Positions 46,596 through 54,964 of a stretch of DNA of 64,000 nt are shown in pieces. The translations under genes were made by a program, and so were the position numbers. Numbering within the stretch: the first letter of the stretch is position 1; the number at the start of each line of letters is the position of its first letter. The DNA is from G965215145 sp965215145. Lineage in GTDB: Bacteria; Bacteroidota; Rhodothermia; Rhodothermales; JANQRZ01. A model generated the notes under the pieces. It searched no databases. It saw only the letters and a program-made list of their open reading frames with translations, and was not told the DNA's origin. The stretch lies in contig OZ244038.1 in the NCBI GenBank assembly GCA_965215145.1, positions 806,001 to 870,000 of the forward strand. Direction: 5' to 3'.

Positions 46596-48899
46596 GTGAT
46601 CCAGGCCTCGACCCTCCTCCACGAGAACCTCCGCGCGCTGAAGGTGGACCCCGCCTTCGAGCGGCGGCTCAGCGTGCTGCTGGAGTACGCCCGGCGGAAC
46701 CTCCAGCAGTTCGACGAGCGCATGCTGCGCCGCGCCTTCGCGCTCGCGTACTGGGCCCACCGCGACGACCGCCGCGCCTCCGGCGAGCCCTACATCGCCC
46801 ACCCCCTCGAGGTCGCCACGCTCGTCGCGCAGAAGATCCCCTTCGACGACACCACCATCGCGGCGGCGCTCCTGCACGACACCGTCGAGGACACCGACAT
46901 CTCCCTCGACCTCATCGGGGCCGAGTTCGGCGAGGAGATGCGGCGGATCATCGACGGGCTGACGAAGCTCGACCTCGTCTTCGAGAGCCGGACGATCGGG
47001 AAGGCCGAGAACGTCCGGAAGCTCATGCTCTCGATGGCGAACGACGTCCGCGTCATCCTCGTCAAGTTCGCCGACCGCCTCCACAACATGCGGACGCTCG
47101 GCTCGCTCCGCCCGGAGAAGCAGCTCAAGATCGCCACCGAGACGCGCGACCTCTACGTCCCGCTGGCCCACCGCTTCGGGCTACACGAGGTGAAGACGGA
47201 GCTCGAGGACCTCTGCCTGAAGATCCTCGAACCGGAGGCGTACCGGGACATCGCGCAGGGGCTCAACGCCAAGCGCCGCCAGCGCGAGGCCCTCGTCAAG
47301 CGGTTCATCGAGCCCGTCCGGCAGGAGCTCGAGAAGCGCGGGTTCCAGTTCCGCATCTCCGGCCGGCCCAAGAGCATCGCCTCGATCCACCGGAAGATGC
47401 AGCGGCAGCAGACGGAGCTGAGCGGGATCTACGACCTGCTCGCCATCCGGATCATCCTCCAGAGCGAGGGGGCGACGGGCCGCGAGGACTGCTGGCGCGT
47501 CTACTCCGTGCTGGCCGACCTCTACAAGCCTATCCCCGAGCGCTTCCGGGACTTCATCTCCGTCCCGAAGGGGAACGGCTACCAGAGCCTCCACACGACG
47601 GTGCTCGGGCCGGAGGGGCGGCCCGTCGAGATCCAGATCCGCACGGAGGAGATGGACGAGGTCGCCGAGCGTGGCGTCGCGGCGCACTGGCGCTACAAGG
47701 AGCTCCCCGGCGGCGCCTCCGGCGACGGGGCCCCCACGGCGCAGGCCGCCCGCGGCGAGGCCGCCGTCCGCGCCCGCAGCGAGGAGACCCTCGACGGCAT
47801 CTACACCTGGGTCCGCGACCTCATCGAGAACCCGGCGCCCGAGCGGGCCAGCGAGTTCGTCAAGGAGTTCCAGCTCCAGCTCTACGACGAGGAGGTCTAC
47901 GTCTTCACCCCGAAAGGCGACCTCTTCACGCTGCCGCGCGGGGCGACGCCGGTGGACTTCGCCTTCCAGATCCACACCGAGGTCGGGTTTCACTGCATCG
48001 GGGCTAAGGTGAACGGCAAGATGGTCCCGCTCTCCTACGCCCTCGCCTCCGGCGACCAGGTCGAGATCCTCACCTCGCCGAAGCAGAGCCCGAACCCGGA
48101 CTGGATGCAGTTCGTGGTGACGCAGAAGGCGCGGGGCCGCATCCGCCACTGGATCCGCGAGCAGCGCCGCGAGGCCGCCAGCCGCGGGCGCTCGATCCTC
48201 GAGAAGAAGCTCCGCCGCGCCCGCCTCGAGCTCGACGAGGGTGACCTCAACCGGATCTCGGCCCGGCTCAAGTTCCCCACGCTCCAGCAGCTCTTCTACG
48301 AGGTCGGCGTCGGCCTCTACGACCCCGGCGAGTTCGTCCGGTTCATCAAGAAGCGCGGGCAGGCGGAGGACGCCGCGGAGGAGGACGAGACGCCGCTGCG
48401 GCTCCGGTCCGGGGAGTTCACCGAGACGGCGCGCGAGCAGGGCCGCGCGGCGCTCGTCATCGACGGCGAGCCGCAGGCGGACATGGCCGTCCGCTACGCC
48501 GCCTGCTGCAACCCCATCCCCGGCGACGACGTGTTCGGGTTCGTCTCGAAGGCGGGCGCCATCAACATCCACCGCGCCACGTGCCGCAACGCGCCCCATC
48601 TTCTCCTCGACCACGAGGACCGCGTGATCCCCGTCGAGTGGAGCCGGCAGAAGGACGTCCAGTTCGTCGCCGCCCTCCGCATCGTCGGCGAGGACCGCGT
48701 CGGGATGGTGAGCGACCTCACGACGGTAATCTCGAAGAACCTCAAGACGAACATCCGCTCGATCACCGTCGAGAGCGACGACGGCATCTTCGAGGGCTCC
48801 GTTGTCCTCCTCGTCAGCGACCTCAAGCACCTCCGCCGGCTGATCCAGCGGCTCGGCCGCGTCGAGGGCGTCTTCGGTGTGTACCGCTTCGAGGAGTAA
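46596..48899 (+). CDS. rel: Bifunctional (p)ppGpp synthetase/hydrolase, Rel/SpoT family
   Basis: A long RSH enzyme of the stringent response. Domains in order: HD hydrolase with intact AYWAHRDDRRAS, YIAHPLEV and LLHDTVEDTD; synthetase with GRPKSIASIHRKM, YDLLAIRI and FRDFISVPKGNGYQSLHTTV; TGS (VYVFTPKGDLFTLPRGATPV); a Cys-containing zinc-finger/RIS region (YAACCNPIPGDDVFGFV); and a C-terminal ACT domain (LRIVGEDRVGMVSDL). The complete HD site suggests both making and breaking ppGpp. I prefer GTG 46596 (MIQAST, 767 residues) over GTG 46518, whose extra 26 codons lie in the repeat. Confidence 0.93.
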   Translation: MIQASTLLHENLRALKVDPAFERRLSVLLEYARRNLQQFDERMLRRAFALAYWAHRDDRRASGEPYIAHPLEVATLVAQKIPFDDTTIAAALLHDTVEDTDISLDLIGAEFGEEMRRIIDGLTKLDLVFESRTIGKAENVRKLMLSMANDVRVILVKFADRLHNMRTLGSLRPEKQLKIATETRDLYVPLAHRFGLHEVKTELEDLCLKILEPEAYRDIAQGLNAKRRQREALVKRFIEPVRQELEKRGFQFRISGRPKSIASIHRKMQRQQTELSGIYDLLAIRIILQSEGATGREDCWRVYSVLADLYKPIPERFRDFISVPKGNGYQSLHTTVLGPEGRPVEIQIRTEEMDEVAERGVAAHWRYKELPGGASGDGAPTAQAARGEAAVRARSEETLDGIYTWVRDLIENPAPERASEFVKEFQLQLYDEEVYVFTPKGDLFTLPRGATPVDFAFQIHTEVGFHCIGAKVNGKMVPLSYALASGDQVEILTSPKQSPNPDWMQFVVTQKARGRIRHWIREQRREAASRGRSILEKKLRRARLELDEGDLNRISARLKFPTLQQLFYEVGVGLYDPGEFVRFIKKRGQAEDAAEEDETPLRLRSGEFTETAREQGRAALVIDGEPQADMAVRYAACCNPIPGDDVFGFVSKAGAINIHRATCRNAPHLLLDHEDRVIPVEWSRQKDVQFVAALRIVGEDRVGMVSDLTTVISKNLKTNIRSITVESDDGIFEGSVVLLVSDLKHLRRLIQRLGRVEGVFGVYRFEE

Positions 48900-48937
48900 T
48901 CCCCCCGGAGCCTAGCCCCCGCTTCCCGCTACAGCGG

Positions 48938-49039
48938 ATGCCCGCAATCAAGGACAACGGACGCCGCCGCTTCGGCGGCAAACGGGCCGAAGCTAAGCAC
49001 GGGAGGATCCGCTTCCAGCCAGTTGCCAACGCTGTGTGA
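48938..49039 (+). CDS. Possible 33-residue basic small protein
   Basis: A short frame with ATG at 48938 reads MPAIKDNGRRRFGGKRAEAK followed by HGRIRFQPVANAV. It overlaps a perfect GCCGCCG-CTT-CGGCGGC hairpin (48963-48979) that could equally be the terminator of the rel gene. No family is recognised. It is the only candidate in the 320-bp gap between rel and the HU gene, apart from a TAAGTTCT -10-like box at 49101. Confidence 0.2.
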   Translation: MPAIKDNGRRRFGGKRAEAKHGRIRFQPVANAV

Positions 49040-49219
49040 ATATGTGCGCTAACCGATGGGAAGAGGTCGAAGCGGACGCTGATTTGCACCATGGGGCATG
49101 TAAGTTCTATGGGTCCAGCCGCCGCGGCTTCCTGCTCGGACGACGCCACGGGCCATTCCCATATACCGGCTCTCCCTCGTGAGGAGCCGTTCCACCACGC
49201 ACCCTAACCAGGTAAACCG

Positions 49220-49597
49220 ATGACCCAGGAGCGTATCCCTACGCTGACCAAGAAGGACGTCGCCCGCCGTGTCGCGGAGTTGCAAGAGGAGCCGATCTAC
49301 AAGAGCGAGCCGTGGGTGAACGCGGTGATCACCGCCATGCGCGAGCTCATGCTCGACGCCGACCCCGAGGTCCGCATCGAGCTCCGCGACTTCGGCGTCT
49401 TTGAGGTCAAGAAGACGAAGGCCAAGCCGAAGGCCCGCAACCCGAAGACCAACGAGACGGTCTTCATCCCGAGCCGCCGCAAGACGCACTTCAAGCCGAG
49501 CAAGCGGCTGAAGCAGGAGCTCCAGAAGCCCCTGGCCGAGCTCGGCTACTCGATCCCCGCCGGCAGCGCGGACGCGCCGCAGCGGAAGGCCGCCTAG
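49220..49597 (+). CDS. HU/IHF-family DNA-binding protein
   Basis: A 125-residue nucleoid protein. LTKKDVARRVAEL and VNAVITAMRELMLD form the helical dimer body. VRIELRDFGVFEVKKTKAKP leads to the DNA-binding arm, with the intercalating Pro in ARNPKTNETVFIPSRR, and FKPSKRLKQEL ends the fold. About 20 extra residues at the C-terminus and a longer N-terminus resemble Bacteroidota IHF-like proteins. ATG at 49220. It bends or packages DNA; no specific partner can be deduced. Confidence 0.92.
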   Translation: MTQERIPTLTKKDVARRVAELQEEPIYKSEPWVNAVITAMRELMLDADPEVRIELRDFGVFEVKKTKAKPKARNPKTNETVFIPSRRKTHFKPSKRLKQELQKPLAELGYSIPAGSADAPQRKAA

Positions 49598-49661
49598 ATA
49601 CCCGCCGCCGGGGGCCGCCTTGGCAGCTCTCGGGTGTGGGTGCCGGGCCCCCTCCGCTGCC

Positions 49662-50105
49662 GTGCTCGCATCGCGCCCCCGCCTCGTCGCCGTGGACCCC
49701 GGCACCCGCCGGGTCGGGATCGCCGTGGCGGACCCGCTGCGGCTCTTCGCGCAGTCGAGGGGGACGTGTGATCCGGAGGGGGCCGTCAAGGAACTCCGTG
49801 CTCTCCACCGCGAGGATGGCATCGAGGTGCTGGTGGTCGGGTGGCCGCTGACGCCGGGGGGGGAGGAGGGGGCCGCCGTCGAGCGCGTCCGGCCCTTCCT
49901 CAACCGCCTGCGCAACGCGCTCCCCGACGTGGAGGTCGTGACGTGGGACGAACGCTATTCCTCGCAGCGCGCGGCTGCGGCGCTGGTGGCGGCCGGGGTC
50001 GGGAAGAAGGCCCGGCGCCAGAAGGGGCGGCTCGACCGCGCCGCCGCCGCCGTCATCCTCCAGGAGTACCTCGACGAGGTGGTAAATTCTGAGCAGGCCG
50101 GCTAG
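49662..50105 (+). CDS. ruvX: Putative pre-16S rRNA nuclease RuvX (YqgF)
   Basis: A 147-residue RNase H-fold protein involved in 16S rRNA 5'-end maturation. LVAVDPGTRRVGIAVADPL carries the first catalytic Asp, VLVVGWPLTPGG the second strand, and TWDERYSSQRAAAAL and KGRLDRAAAAVILQEYL the remaining acidic residues. I choose GTG 49662 because it gives the usual short lead to the first strand; a TTG at 49620 is also in frame. It lies 36 bp upstream of def. Confidence 0.93.
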   Translation: MLASRPRLVAVDPGTRRVGIAVADPLRLFAQSRGTCDPEGAVKELRALHREDGIEVLVVGWPLTPGGEEGAAVERVRPFLNRLRNALPDVEVVTWDERYSSQRAAAALVAAGVGKKARRQKGRLDRAAAAVILQEYLDEVVNSEQAG

Positions 50106-50141
50106 GCTCTCCCCGTCGTCCCGCTCTTCCTCTCGCGCTCC

Positions 50142-50738
50142 ATGATCCTCCCCATCCAGCCCTACGGCAGCGCCGCCCTGCGGGAGACGACGGTGCCCGT
50201 CGCCGAGGACTCGCCGGAGCTCCAGCGGCTCCTCGACGACATGGTCGAGACGATGCACGGGGCAAGCGGCATCGGGCTGGCCGCGCCGCAGGTCGGCCGC
50301 CGCGAGCGGCTCTTCGTCGTGGACCTCAGCGCGATGGCGGAGGAGCTGCACGAGGAGTTGGGGGAGGTGCCGCCGTGGGCGCGCGGCCCGGCCGCGTTCA
50401 TCAACCCGGAGCTCATAGAGGACGAGGGCGCCGAGGCCTGCCAGGTCGAGGAGGGCTGCCTCTCGATCCCCGACGTCCGGGAGAGCGTCGAGCGCCCGGA
50501 GCGCATCCGCGTTCGCTACCTCGACCGGGACTTCCAGCCGCGGGAGGTCGAGGCCGGCGGGATGCTCGCCCGCGTGGTCCAGCACGAGTTCGACCACCTC
50601 AACGGCGTCCTCTTCGTCGACCACCTCTCGGCGCTGAAGCGGCGGCTGCTGCAACGCCGCCTCCGCGCCATCGCCCGCGGTGAGGTGGAGGCGGACTATC
50701 CGATGGCGGCCCCCGCCCGCGCGACCACGCCGGCCTAG
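50142..50738 (+). CDS. def: Peptide deformylase
   Basis: A 198-residue metalloenzyme that removes the formyl group from new N-termini, before methionine aminopeptidase acts. The three motifs are present: GIGLAAPQVG, EEGCLSIP (metal-binding Cys) and QHEFDHLNG (HExxH). The C-terminal tail is Ala/Pro-rich. ATG at 50142, probably in one transcript with ruvX. Confidence 0.97.
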   Translation: MILPIQPYGSAALRETTVPVAEDSPELQRLLDDMVETMHGASGIGLAAPQVGRRERLFVVDLSAMAEELHEELGEVPPWARGPAAFINPELIEDEGAEACQVEEGCLSIPDVRESVERPERIRVRYLDRDFQPREVEAGGMLARVVQHEFDHLNGVLFVDHLSALKRRLLQRRLRAIARGEVEADYPMAAPARATTPA

Positions 50739-50840
50739 TCAGCGGGGCTGCCGCCGGGGTACCCGACCTGCCCTTGCGCCAACCCGCAAGCGGACGTTCC
50801 TTATCTGCATGGGCTGCGCCCCCCACCAAGCTCCTTACCT

Positions 50841-51428
50841 ATGCGTTTCCACGACTGCCGTACCCGCTGCGTCCTCCTCGCGCTGCTTCTCGCGGCCCCC
50901 CTAGCCGGTTGTGACTCCGAGGGTGACGATGCTGAGGCGTTGCCCTCCATTACGGGGATCGAGCTTACTCTGCAGGGGCTCGGCCCGGACGGGGTCGAGT
51001 TCCCGTTGGATCGCCAGACGATCACGCTCGAGCTCGTAGAGGGCGTCTTCGCCGTGCAGGACAGCGCGACGGCGCTGTTCGTCGAGAGCCGCAGTTACAT
51101 CGGGGAGGTCGCCTTCACCGGCGAGCAGGCCGGGGCCGACGCCGACGTGATGGACGTGATCGAGAACAACAAGGACCGCTTCCTGGTGGACTTCGAGACC
51201 GTAGGCAGCTCCGCCAACGACCTCTTCTTCACCCCGACGGATGACGACGGCAACGGGTTGGGGGTCGGGCTCCGCTTCAGCGTCGAGGTGGACGACGTGC
51301 CTTCCAACGCGCAGGGGGGGCTCTTCATCCGCCTCCTCCAGTTCGCCAGCCCCGACGACAAGCCGACCCTCCCCATCGGCGGCACGCAGAGTGCGTTTTT
51401 GGAGGTGCTCGTCCGCAACATCGATTAG
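50841..51428 (+). CDS. Lipoprotein of unknown function
   Basis: A 195-residue secreted lipoprotein: a positively charged start, hydrophobic LLALLLAAP, lipobox LAGC, then acidic DSEGDDAEAL, resembling the surface-export signals of Bacteroidota lipoproteins. The mature part is beta-rich with Asp/Asn turns (FTPTDDDGNGLGVGLRFSVE). No known domain is recognised. The N-terminal layout resembles the lipoprotein at 29490. ATG at 50841. The 102-bp gap before it contains a TATCTGCA box but no good -33 element. Confidence 0.75.
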   Translation: MRFHDCRTRCVLLALLLAAPLAGCDSEGDDAEALPSITGIELTLQGLGPDGVEFPLDRQTITLELVEGVFAVQDSATALFVESRSYIGEVAFTGEQAGADADVMDVIENNKDRFLVDFETVGSSANDLFFTPTDDDGNGLGVGLRFSVEVDDVPSNAQGGLFIRLLQFASPDDKPTLPIGGTQSAFLEVLVRNID

Positions 51429-51532
51429 GTCGCTCCCGACCGCGCTCGGCAGAGAACGAACGGGGGCGTGGGCCGTTGAAGGGGCCGCTCGGCCGGATCG
51501 CCGGGCTCCCCGCTCACCCGACCCCGCTTCCC

Positions 51533-51748
51533 GTGGACGACCCGAAAAAGCTGAAGGACCAGAAGCCGGACTACGTCGAGGACCGCTCCGGCACCGGCGA
51601 CCCTGACGTGAAGCCCTCCGTCGGTACGGACCCGATGGCGCTGCCGCAGGAGGGGAAGGAGAAGACGATCGTTTCGCCGGACCCGGAGAAGGTCCGCGAG
51701 CACGAGCGCCGCGACGGCCCCGACCTCGACCGCGCGCTGCACGGCTGA
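51533..51748 (+). CDS. Small acidic hypothetical protein
   Basis: A 71-residue hydrophilic protein (DDPKKLKDQKPDYVEDRSGT, then GDPDVKPSVGTDPMALPQ) rich in Asp, Lys and Pro, probably disordered. I choose GTG 51533; an in-frame TTG at 51476 would add 19 residues. Coding-type codon use and a clean stop support it. Family unknown. Confidence 0.55.
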   Translation: MDDPKKLKDQKPDYVEDRSGTGDPDVKPSVGTDPMALPQEGKEKTIVSPDPEKVREHERRDGPDLDRALHG

Positions 51749-51832
51749 CCCCGACCGCGGGCCCACCCCCCGAACGCCCGGCGCCGCCCCGTGCCGGGCG
51801 TCCGCGTATCCCCCAAGCACGAGCCGCTGCGT

Positions 51833-52612
51833 ATGAGCGTCTGGCTTCTCGCCCTCGGCAGCGTCCTCGCCGTCAGCCTCATCTCGCTCGTCGGCGTCGC
51901 TACGCTGTCGCTGGGGGCGGCGCGGTTGGAGCGGGCCGTGTTCCTGCTCGTCTCGTTCGCCGTCGGGGCGATGCTCGGCGGCGCCGTGATCCACCTCATC
52001 CCCCGCGCCTACGCCGCCCTCGGCGAGGGACCCCTCGTGGGGCTCCTCGTGCTCTCGGGCGTGCTCGCCTTCTTCGTCCTCGAGAAGTTCCTCCACTGGC
52101 GTCATGACCATGCCATCACACCCGGCGGCGCGGCACCGGAGCACCCCCGGGTGGCCCCCTTCGCCGCGATGAACCTCGTCGGCGACGCGGCGCACAACCT
52201 CCTCGACGGGATGGTCATCGCGGCGGCCTACCTCGTCTCCGTCCCCGCCGGGGTCGTGACGACGGTGGCCGTGATGCTCCACGAGATCCCGCAGGAGATC
52301 GGCGACTTCGGCGTGCTCGTCTTCGGGGGGATGGAGCCGCGCCGCGCGCTGGGCTACAACCTCGTCTCGGGGCTGTTCGGGCTCGTAGGGGCCGTGCTCT
52401 CGCTCGGGCTCGGGACCCTCGTCGAGGGGTACGCGGCGTACCTGCTGCCGATCACGGCGGGGACGTTCATCTACGTCGCCGGGAGCGACCTCATCCCGGA
52501 GCTCCACCACCACCACAGCACCCCGGCCACGAAGTCGGTGTGGCAGTTCGTGATGATCGTGCTCGGGGTCGGGGTGATGCTCGTGCCGCTGCTGTTCGAG
52601 GCGGGGCATTAG
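51833..52612 (+). CDS. ZIP-family divalent metal transporter
   Basis: A 259-residue inner-membrane protein with about eight helices. The metal-binding motifs on TM4 and TM5 are GDAAHNLLDGMVIAAA (HNxxD) and VMLHEIPQEIGDFGVL (HExxQE). A His-rich loop (HWRHDH) follows TM3, and a second (LHHHHS) precedes the last helix. It resembles GufA/ZupT-like zinc or iron importers; the metal is not certain. ATG at 51833 chosen for a membrane N-terminus. Its stop shares bases with the convergent epimerase stop. Confidence 0.93.
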   Translation: MSVWLLALGSVLAVSLISLVGVATLSLGAARLERAVFLLVSFAVGAMLGGAVIHLIPRAYAALGEGPLVGLLVLSGVLAFFVLEKFLHWRHDHAITPGGAAPEHPRVAPFAAMNLVGDAAHNLLDGMVIAAAYLVSVPAGVVTTVAVMLHEIPQEIGDFGVLVFGGMEPRRALGYNLVSGLFGLVGAVLSLGLGTLVEGYAAYLLPITAGTFIYVAGSDLIPELHHHHSTPATKSVWQFVMIVLGVGVMLVPLLFEAGH

Positions 52613-53580
52613 CCCATCGAGGCGGCGATCCGCTCGGCGGTCGCGCGGAAGGGGCGGAAGGAGACGCCGAGTTCGTCCTGCGCCTTCCGGTTCGAGTAGC
52701 GGTACGCCTTCCCCGAGATCCGCGCCGTCTCGCGGGTGAGCGACGTGGGGCGCCGGGTGAGGCGCGCGGCGGCCTCCGAGAGGGCGCCGGCGAGGAGCGC
52801 CGCGCGGGGCGGGACGACGACGCGCGGCCCCGGCACCCCGAACGCCTCGGCGAGGGCCCCGAAGATCTCGACCCACGGCAGGTTCTCACCGCCGAGGAAG
52901 TACCGCTCGCCGGTGGCGCCGCGGGCCAGCGCGGCCCGCATCCCCGTCGCCACGTCCTCGACGTCCACGACGTTCGTCCCCCCGGCCGGCGCGAACCGCA
53001 TCCCCCGCCGCGCCCGCTCGACGACCGCCGTCGTGTTCTCGCCCGCGCGCCCCGGCCCGAAGATCACGGCGGGGTTCACGATCACGGCGTCGAGCCCCTC
53101 GGCCACGGCGCGCTGCACCTCGAGCTCGGCGGCGCGCTTGCTGCGGGCGTAGGCCGTGTTCATCGGCGAGGGCGTCCACTCGGCCGTCTCGTCGATCACG
53201 CCCTCCGGCGTGCGGGGGCGGCCGAACGCCGCCATGCTGGAGACGTGGACGAGCCGGCCGACGCCGGCCTCGCGCGCCGCGTCCACCACGTTCGCCGTGC
53301 CGCCGACGTTAACGCTCTGGAGCCGCTCGGCGTCGCGCGCCCCGCCGAAGCCGACGAAGGCCGCCGCGTGGTAGACGGCGCGGACGCCCTCCACCGCCCG
53401 CCGCACCGGATCGGGATCGGCGACGTCTCCGACGGCGTGCTCGACGTGGTCGGCCGCGTCGCCGAGGAGGTCGAGCTTCGAGCCTTCACGCCGGAGGACG
53501 CGGACGGCCTCGTCGGCGTCGAGGAGTTGGCGGACGAGGACGGAGCCGAGGAACCCAGTGCCGCCGGTGATGAGGATCAT
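52609..53580 (-). CDS. NAD-dependent epimerase/dehydratase (extended SDR)
   Basis: A 323-residue cytosolic protein. MILITGGTGFLGSVLV is the GxxGxxG NAD(P)-binding loop, HVSSMAAFG supplies the catalytic Ser, and YARSKRAAE the Tyr and Lys. It resembles the dihydroflavonol-reductase/HpnA-like branch that acts on sugars or terpenoid-linked substrates. The substrate is unknown. ATG at 53580 directly after a heptamer repeat that separates it from the biotin-carrier gene on the same strand. Its stop TAA overlaps the convergent ZIP stop within TTAG 52609-52612. Confidence 0.9.
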   Translation of the reverse strand: MILITGGTGFLGSVLVRQLLDADEAVRVLRREGSKLDLLGDAADHVEHAVGDVADPDPVRRAVEGVRAVYHAAAFVGFGGARDAERLQSVNVGGTANVVDAAREAGVGRLVHVSSMAAFGRPRTPEGVIDETAEWTPSPMNTAYARSKRAAELEVQRAVAEGLDAVIVNPAVIFGPGRAGENTTAVVERARRGMRFAPAGGTNVVDVEDVATGMRAALARGATGERYFLGGENLPWVEIFGALAEAFGVPGPRVVVPPRAALLAGALSEAAARLTRRPTSLTRETARISGKAYRYSNRKAQDELGVSFRPFRATAERIAASMG

Positions 53581-53581
53581 G

Positions 53582-53662
53582 GGAGTTGTGGGTTCTAGGT
53601 TCTGAGTTGCTGGGGAGGGAGAGGACAGAAATCATCACCCACAACTCACGACTCAAAACTCA
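53582..53662. repeat. Heptamer inverted repeat (TGAGTNN type), biotin carrier-epimerase spacer
   Basis: Plus-strand units GGAGTTG, TGGGTTC, TAGGTTC and TGAGTTG, a 25-nt centre, then TCACCCA, CAACTCA, CGACTCA and AAACTCA. On the minus strand it runs from within the last codons of the biotin-carrier gene to 1 nt before the epimerase ATG. It shows that this repeat type is not confined to ribosomal genes. Confidence 0.75.
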
Positions 53663-54143
53663 CCAGCAGGTCCCCCTTCCCGACGGCGTCGCCAGGGGCG
53701 ACGTGGACGGCCTCGACGGCGGCGTCGGCCGCGGCGCGGAGCTCGTTCTCCATCTTCATCGCCTCCAGCACCACGAGGCCCGCGCCGGCCTCGACCGCCT
53801 CGCCCGGCCCCACGAGCACGTCGATCACGAGGCCCGGCATCGGCGCGCGGAGCTCGGACGCCGCCGCCGCCGCCGCGTCGGCGATGCCGAGGCGTTCGAG
53901 GAGCAGGTCCTGCTCCGTCTTCAGCCGGACGGGCACACTCCGGCCTCGGCTCGTGACCCGCACCGTGCCCTCGTCCTCGCGCGCGACCGTGAGCACGAAG
54001 CTCCGCCCGTCGAGGAGGAGGTGGAACGACGCCGGCCCCACGCGGCGGAGCCGGGCGTCGGTCGCCTCGCCGTCGACGGTCACCGTCCCGTCGCCGAGTT
54101 CGAGGTCGAGGGTGCGGTCGTCGAGGAGGGCTTGGAAGCGCAC
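53646..54143 (-). CDS. Biotin/lipoyl attachment domain protein (acyl-CoA carboxylase carrier)
   Basis: A 165-residue protein. The C-terminal half is a biotinyl domain (LRAPMPGLVIDVLVGPGEAV, then VLEAMKMENEL, where the Lys of AMKM is biotinylated). The N-terminal half (RTLDLELGDGTVTVDGE, FHLLLDGRSFVLTVARED) resembles the linker domain of propionyl- or methylcrotonyl-CoA carboxylase carriers. It would carry CO2 between biotin carboxylase and carboxyltransferase subunits, neither of which is in the window. GTG start at 54143. Its last five residues and stop are read from the heptamer repeat. Confidence 0.88.
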   Translation of the reverse strand: MRFQALLDDRTLDLELGDGTVTVDGEATDARLRRVGPASFHLLLDGRSFVLTVAREDEGTVRVTSRGRSVPVRLKTEQDLLLERLGIADAAAAAASELRAPMPGLVIDVLVGPGEAVEAGAGLVVLEAMKMENELRAAADAAVEAVHVAPGDAVGKGDLLVSFES

Positions 54144-54207
54144 AGAAGGGATAGAGGGGATGGAGGGGAGCGGAAGGTAGCGTCGGTAGTAGTGTCCGTC
54201 GGGTGAC

Positions 54208-54242
54208 GAACTGCAAACCGCGGACTGAAAACTGCGAACTGC
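54208..54242. repeat. Single-arm heptamer array (GAACTGC type)
   Basis: Five contiguous units: GAACTGC, AAACCGC, GGACTGA, AAACTGC and GAACTGC. No convincing complementary arm remains on the left (54185-54207). It lies between the divergent biotin-carrier and aat genes, 35 bp before the aat start, next to a TACCTTGC -10-like box at 54249. Confidence 0.6.
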
Positions 54243-54277
54243 TCGCCCTACCTTGCCGGTCCGCTCCGAGTGCCGCC

Positions 54278-54964
54278 GTGTCCGACCTCACCCCCGAACT
54301 GCTCCTGCACGCCTACCGCCACGGCGTCTTCCCGATGGCGGACGCCGACGAGGGCGGCGCCATCTATTGGTACGCCCCCGACCCCCGCGCCGTGATCCCC
54401 CTCGGCGACGGCTTCCACATCCCGAAGTCGCTCCGCAAGCGCGTCCGCAGCAGGGCGTTCCGGGTGACGGCCGACCGCGCGTTCGAGCGGGTGATCCGCG
54501 CGTGCGCGGCCCCGGCGCCGGGGCGCGAGGGGACGTGGATCTCGGAGGAGATCGTCCAGGCCTACACGGCGCTGCACCGGCTCGGCGTGGCGCACTCCGT
54601 CGAGTGCTGGCAGGAGGGGGAGGGCGGCCCCGTGCTCGCGGGCGGGCTCTACGGCGTGGCGCTCGGCGCGGCGTTCTTCGGGGAGTCCATGTTCCACCGC
54701 GCCCGCGACGCCTCGAAGGTGGCGCTGGTCCACCTCGTTCGGCGGCTCCGCCGCGGCGGGTTCGTCCTGCTCGACACGCAGTTCATCACCCCGCACCTCG
54801 CGCGGTTCGGGGCGTACGAGATCTCGCAGGCCGTCTACGACGTCCGCCTCGCGCGAGCACTCCAGCTCTCGGCCCGCTGGGGCGCCCTCGAATCCGACGC
54901 CGCCGAAGGCCGTTCTGAGCCGGCCCCCATCACGCCCTCACCTCCCCGAGCTTCAGCCTCATGA
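54278..54964 (+). CDS. aat: Leucyl/phenylalanyl-tRNA-protein transferase
   Basis: A 228-residue enzyme that adds Leu or Phe to N-terminal Arg or Lys of proteins, creating N-degrons for ClpAP/Clp[51 protein letters not shown] and [20 protein letters not shown] are diagnostic, as is [16 protein letters not shown]. The start is GTG 54278; the longer frame upstream covers the repeat. Its stop overlaps the next ATG by 4 bp (ATGA). Confidence 0.96.
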   Translation: MSDLTPELLLHAYRHGVFPMADADEGGAIYWYAPDPRAVIPLGDGFHIPKSLRKRVRSRAFRVTADRAFERVIRACAAPAPGREGTWISEEIVQAYTALHRLGVAHSVECWQEGEGGPVLAGGLYGVALGAAFFGESMFHRARDASKVALVHLVRRLRRGGFVLLDTQFITPHLARFGAYEISQAVYDVRLARALQLSARWGALESDAAEGRSEPAPITPSPPRASAS

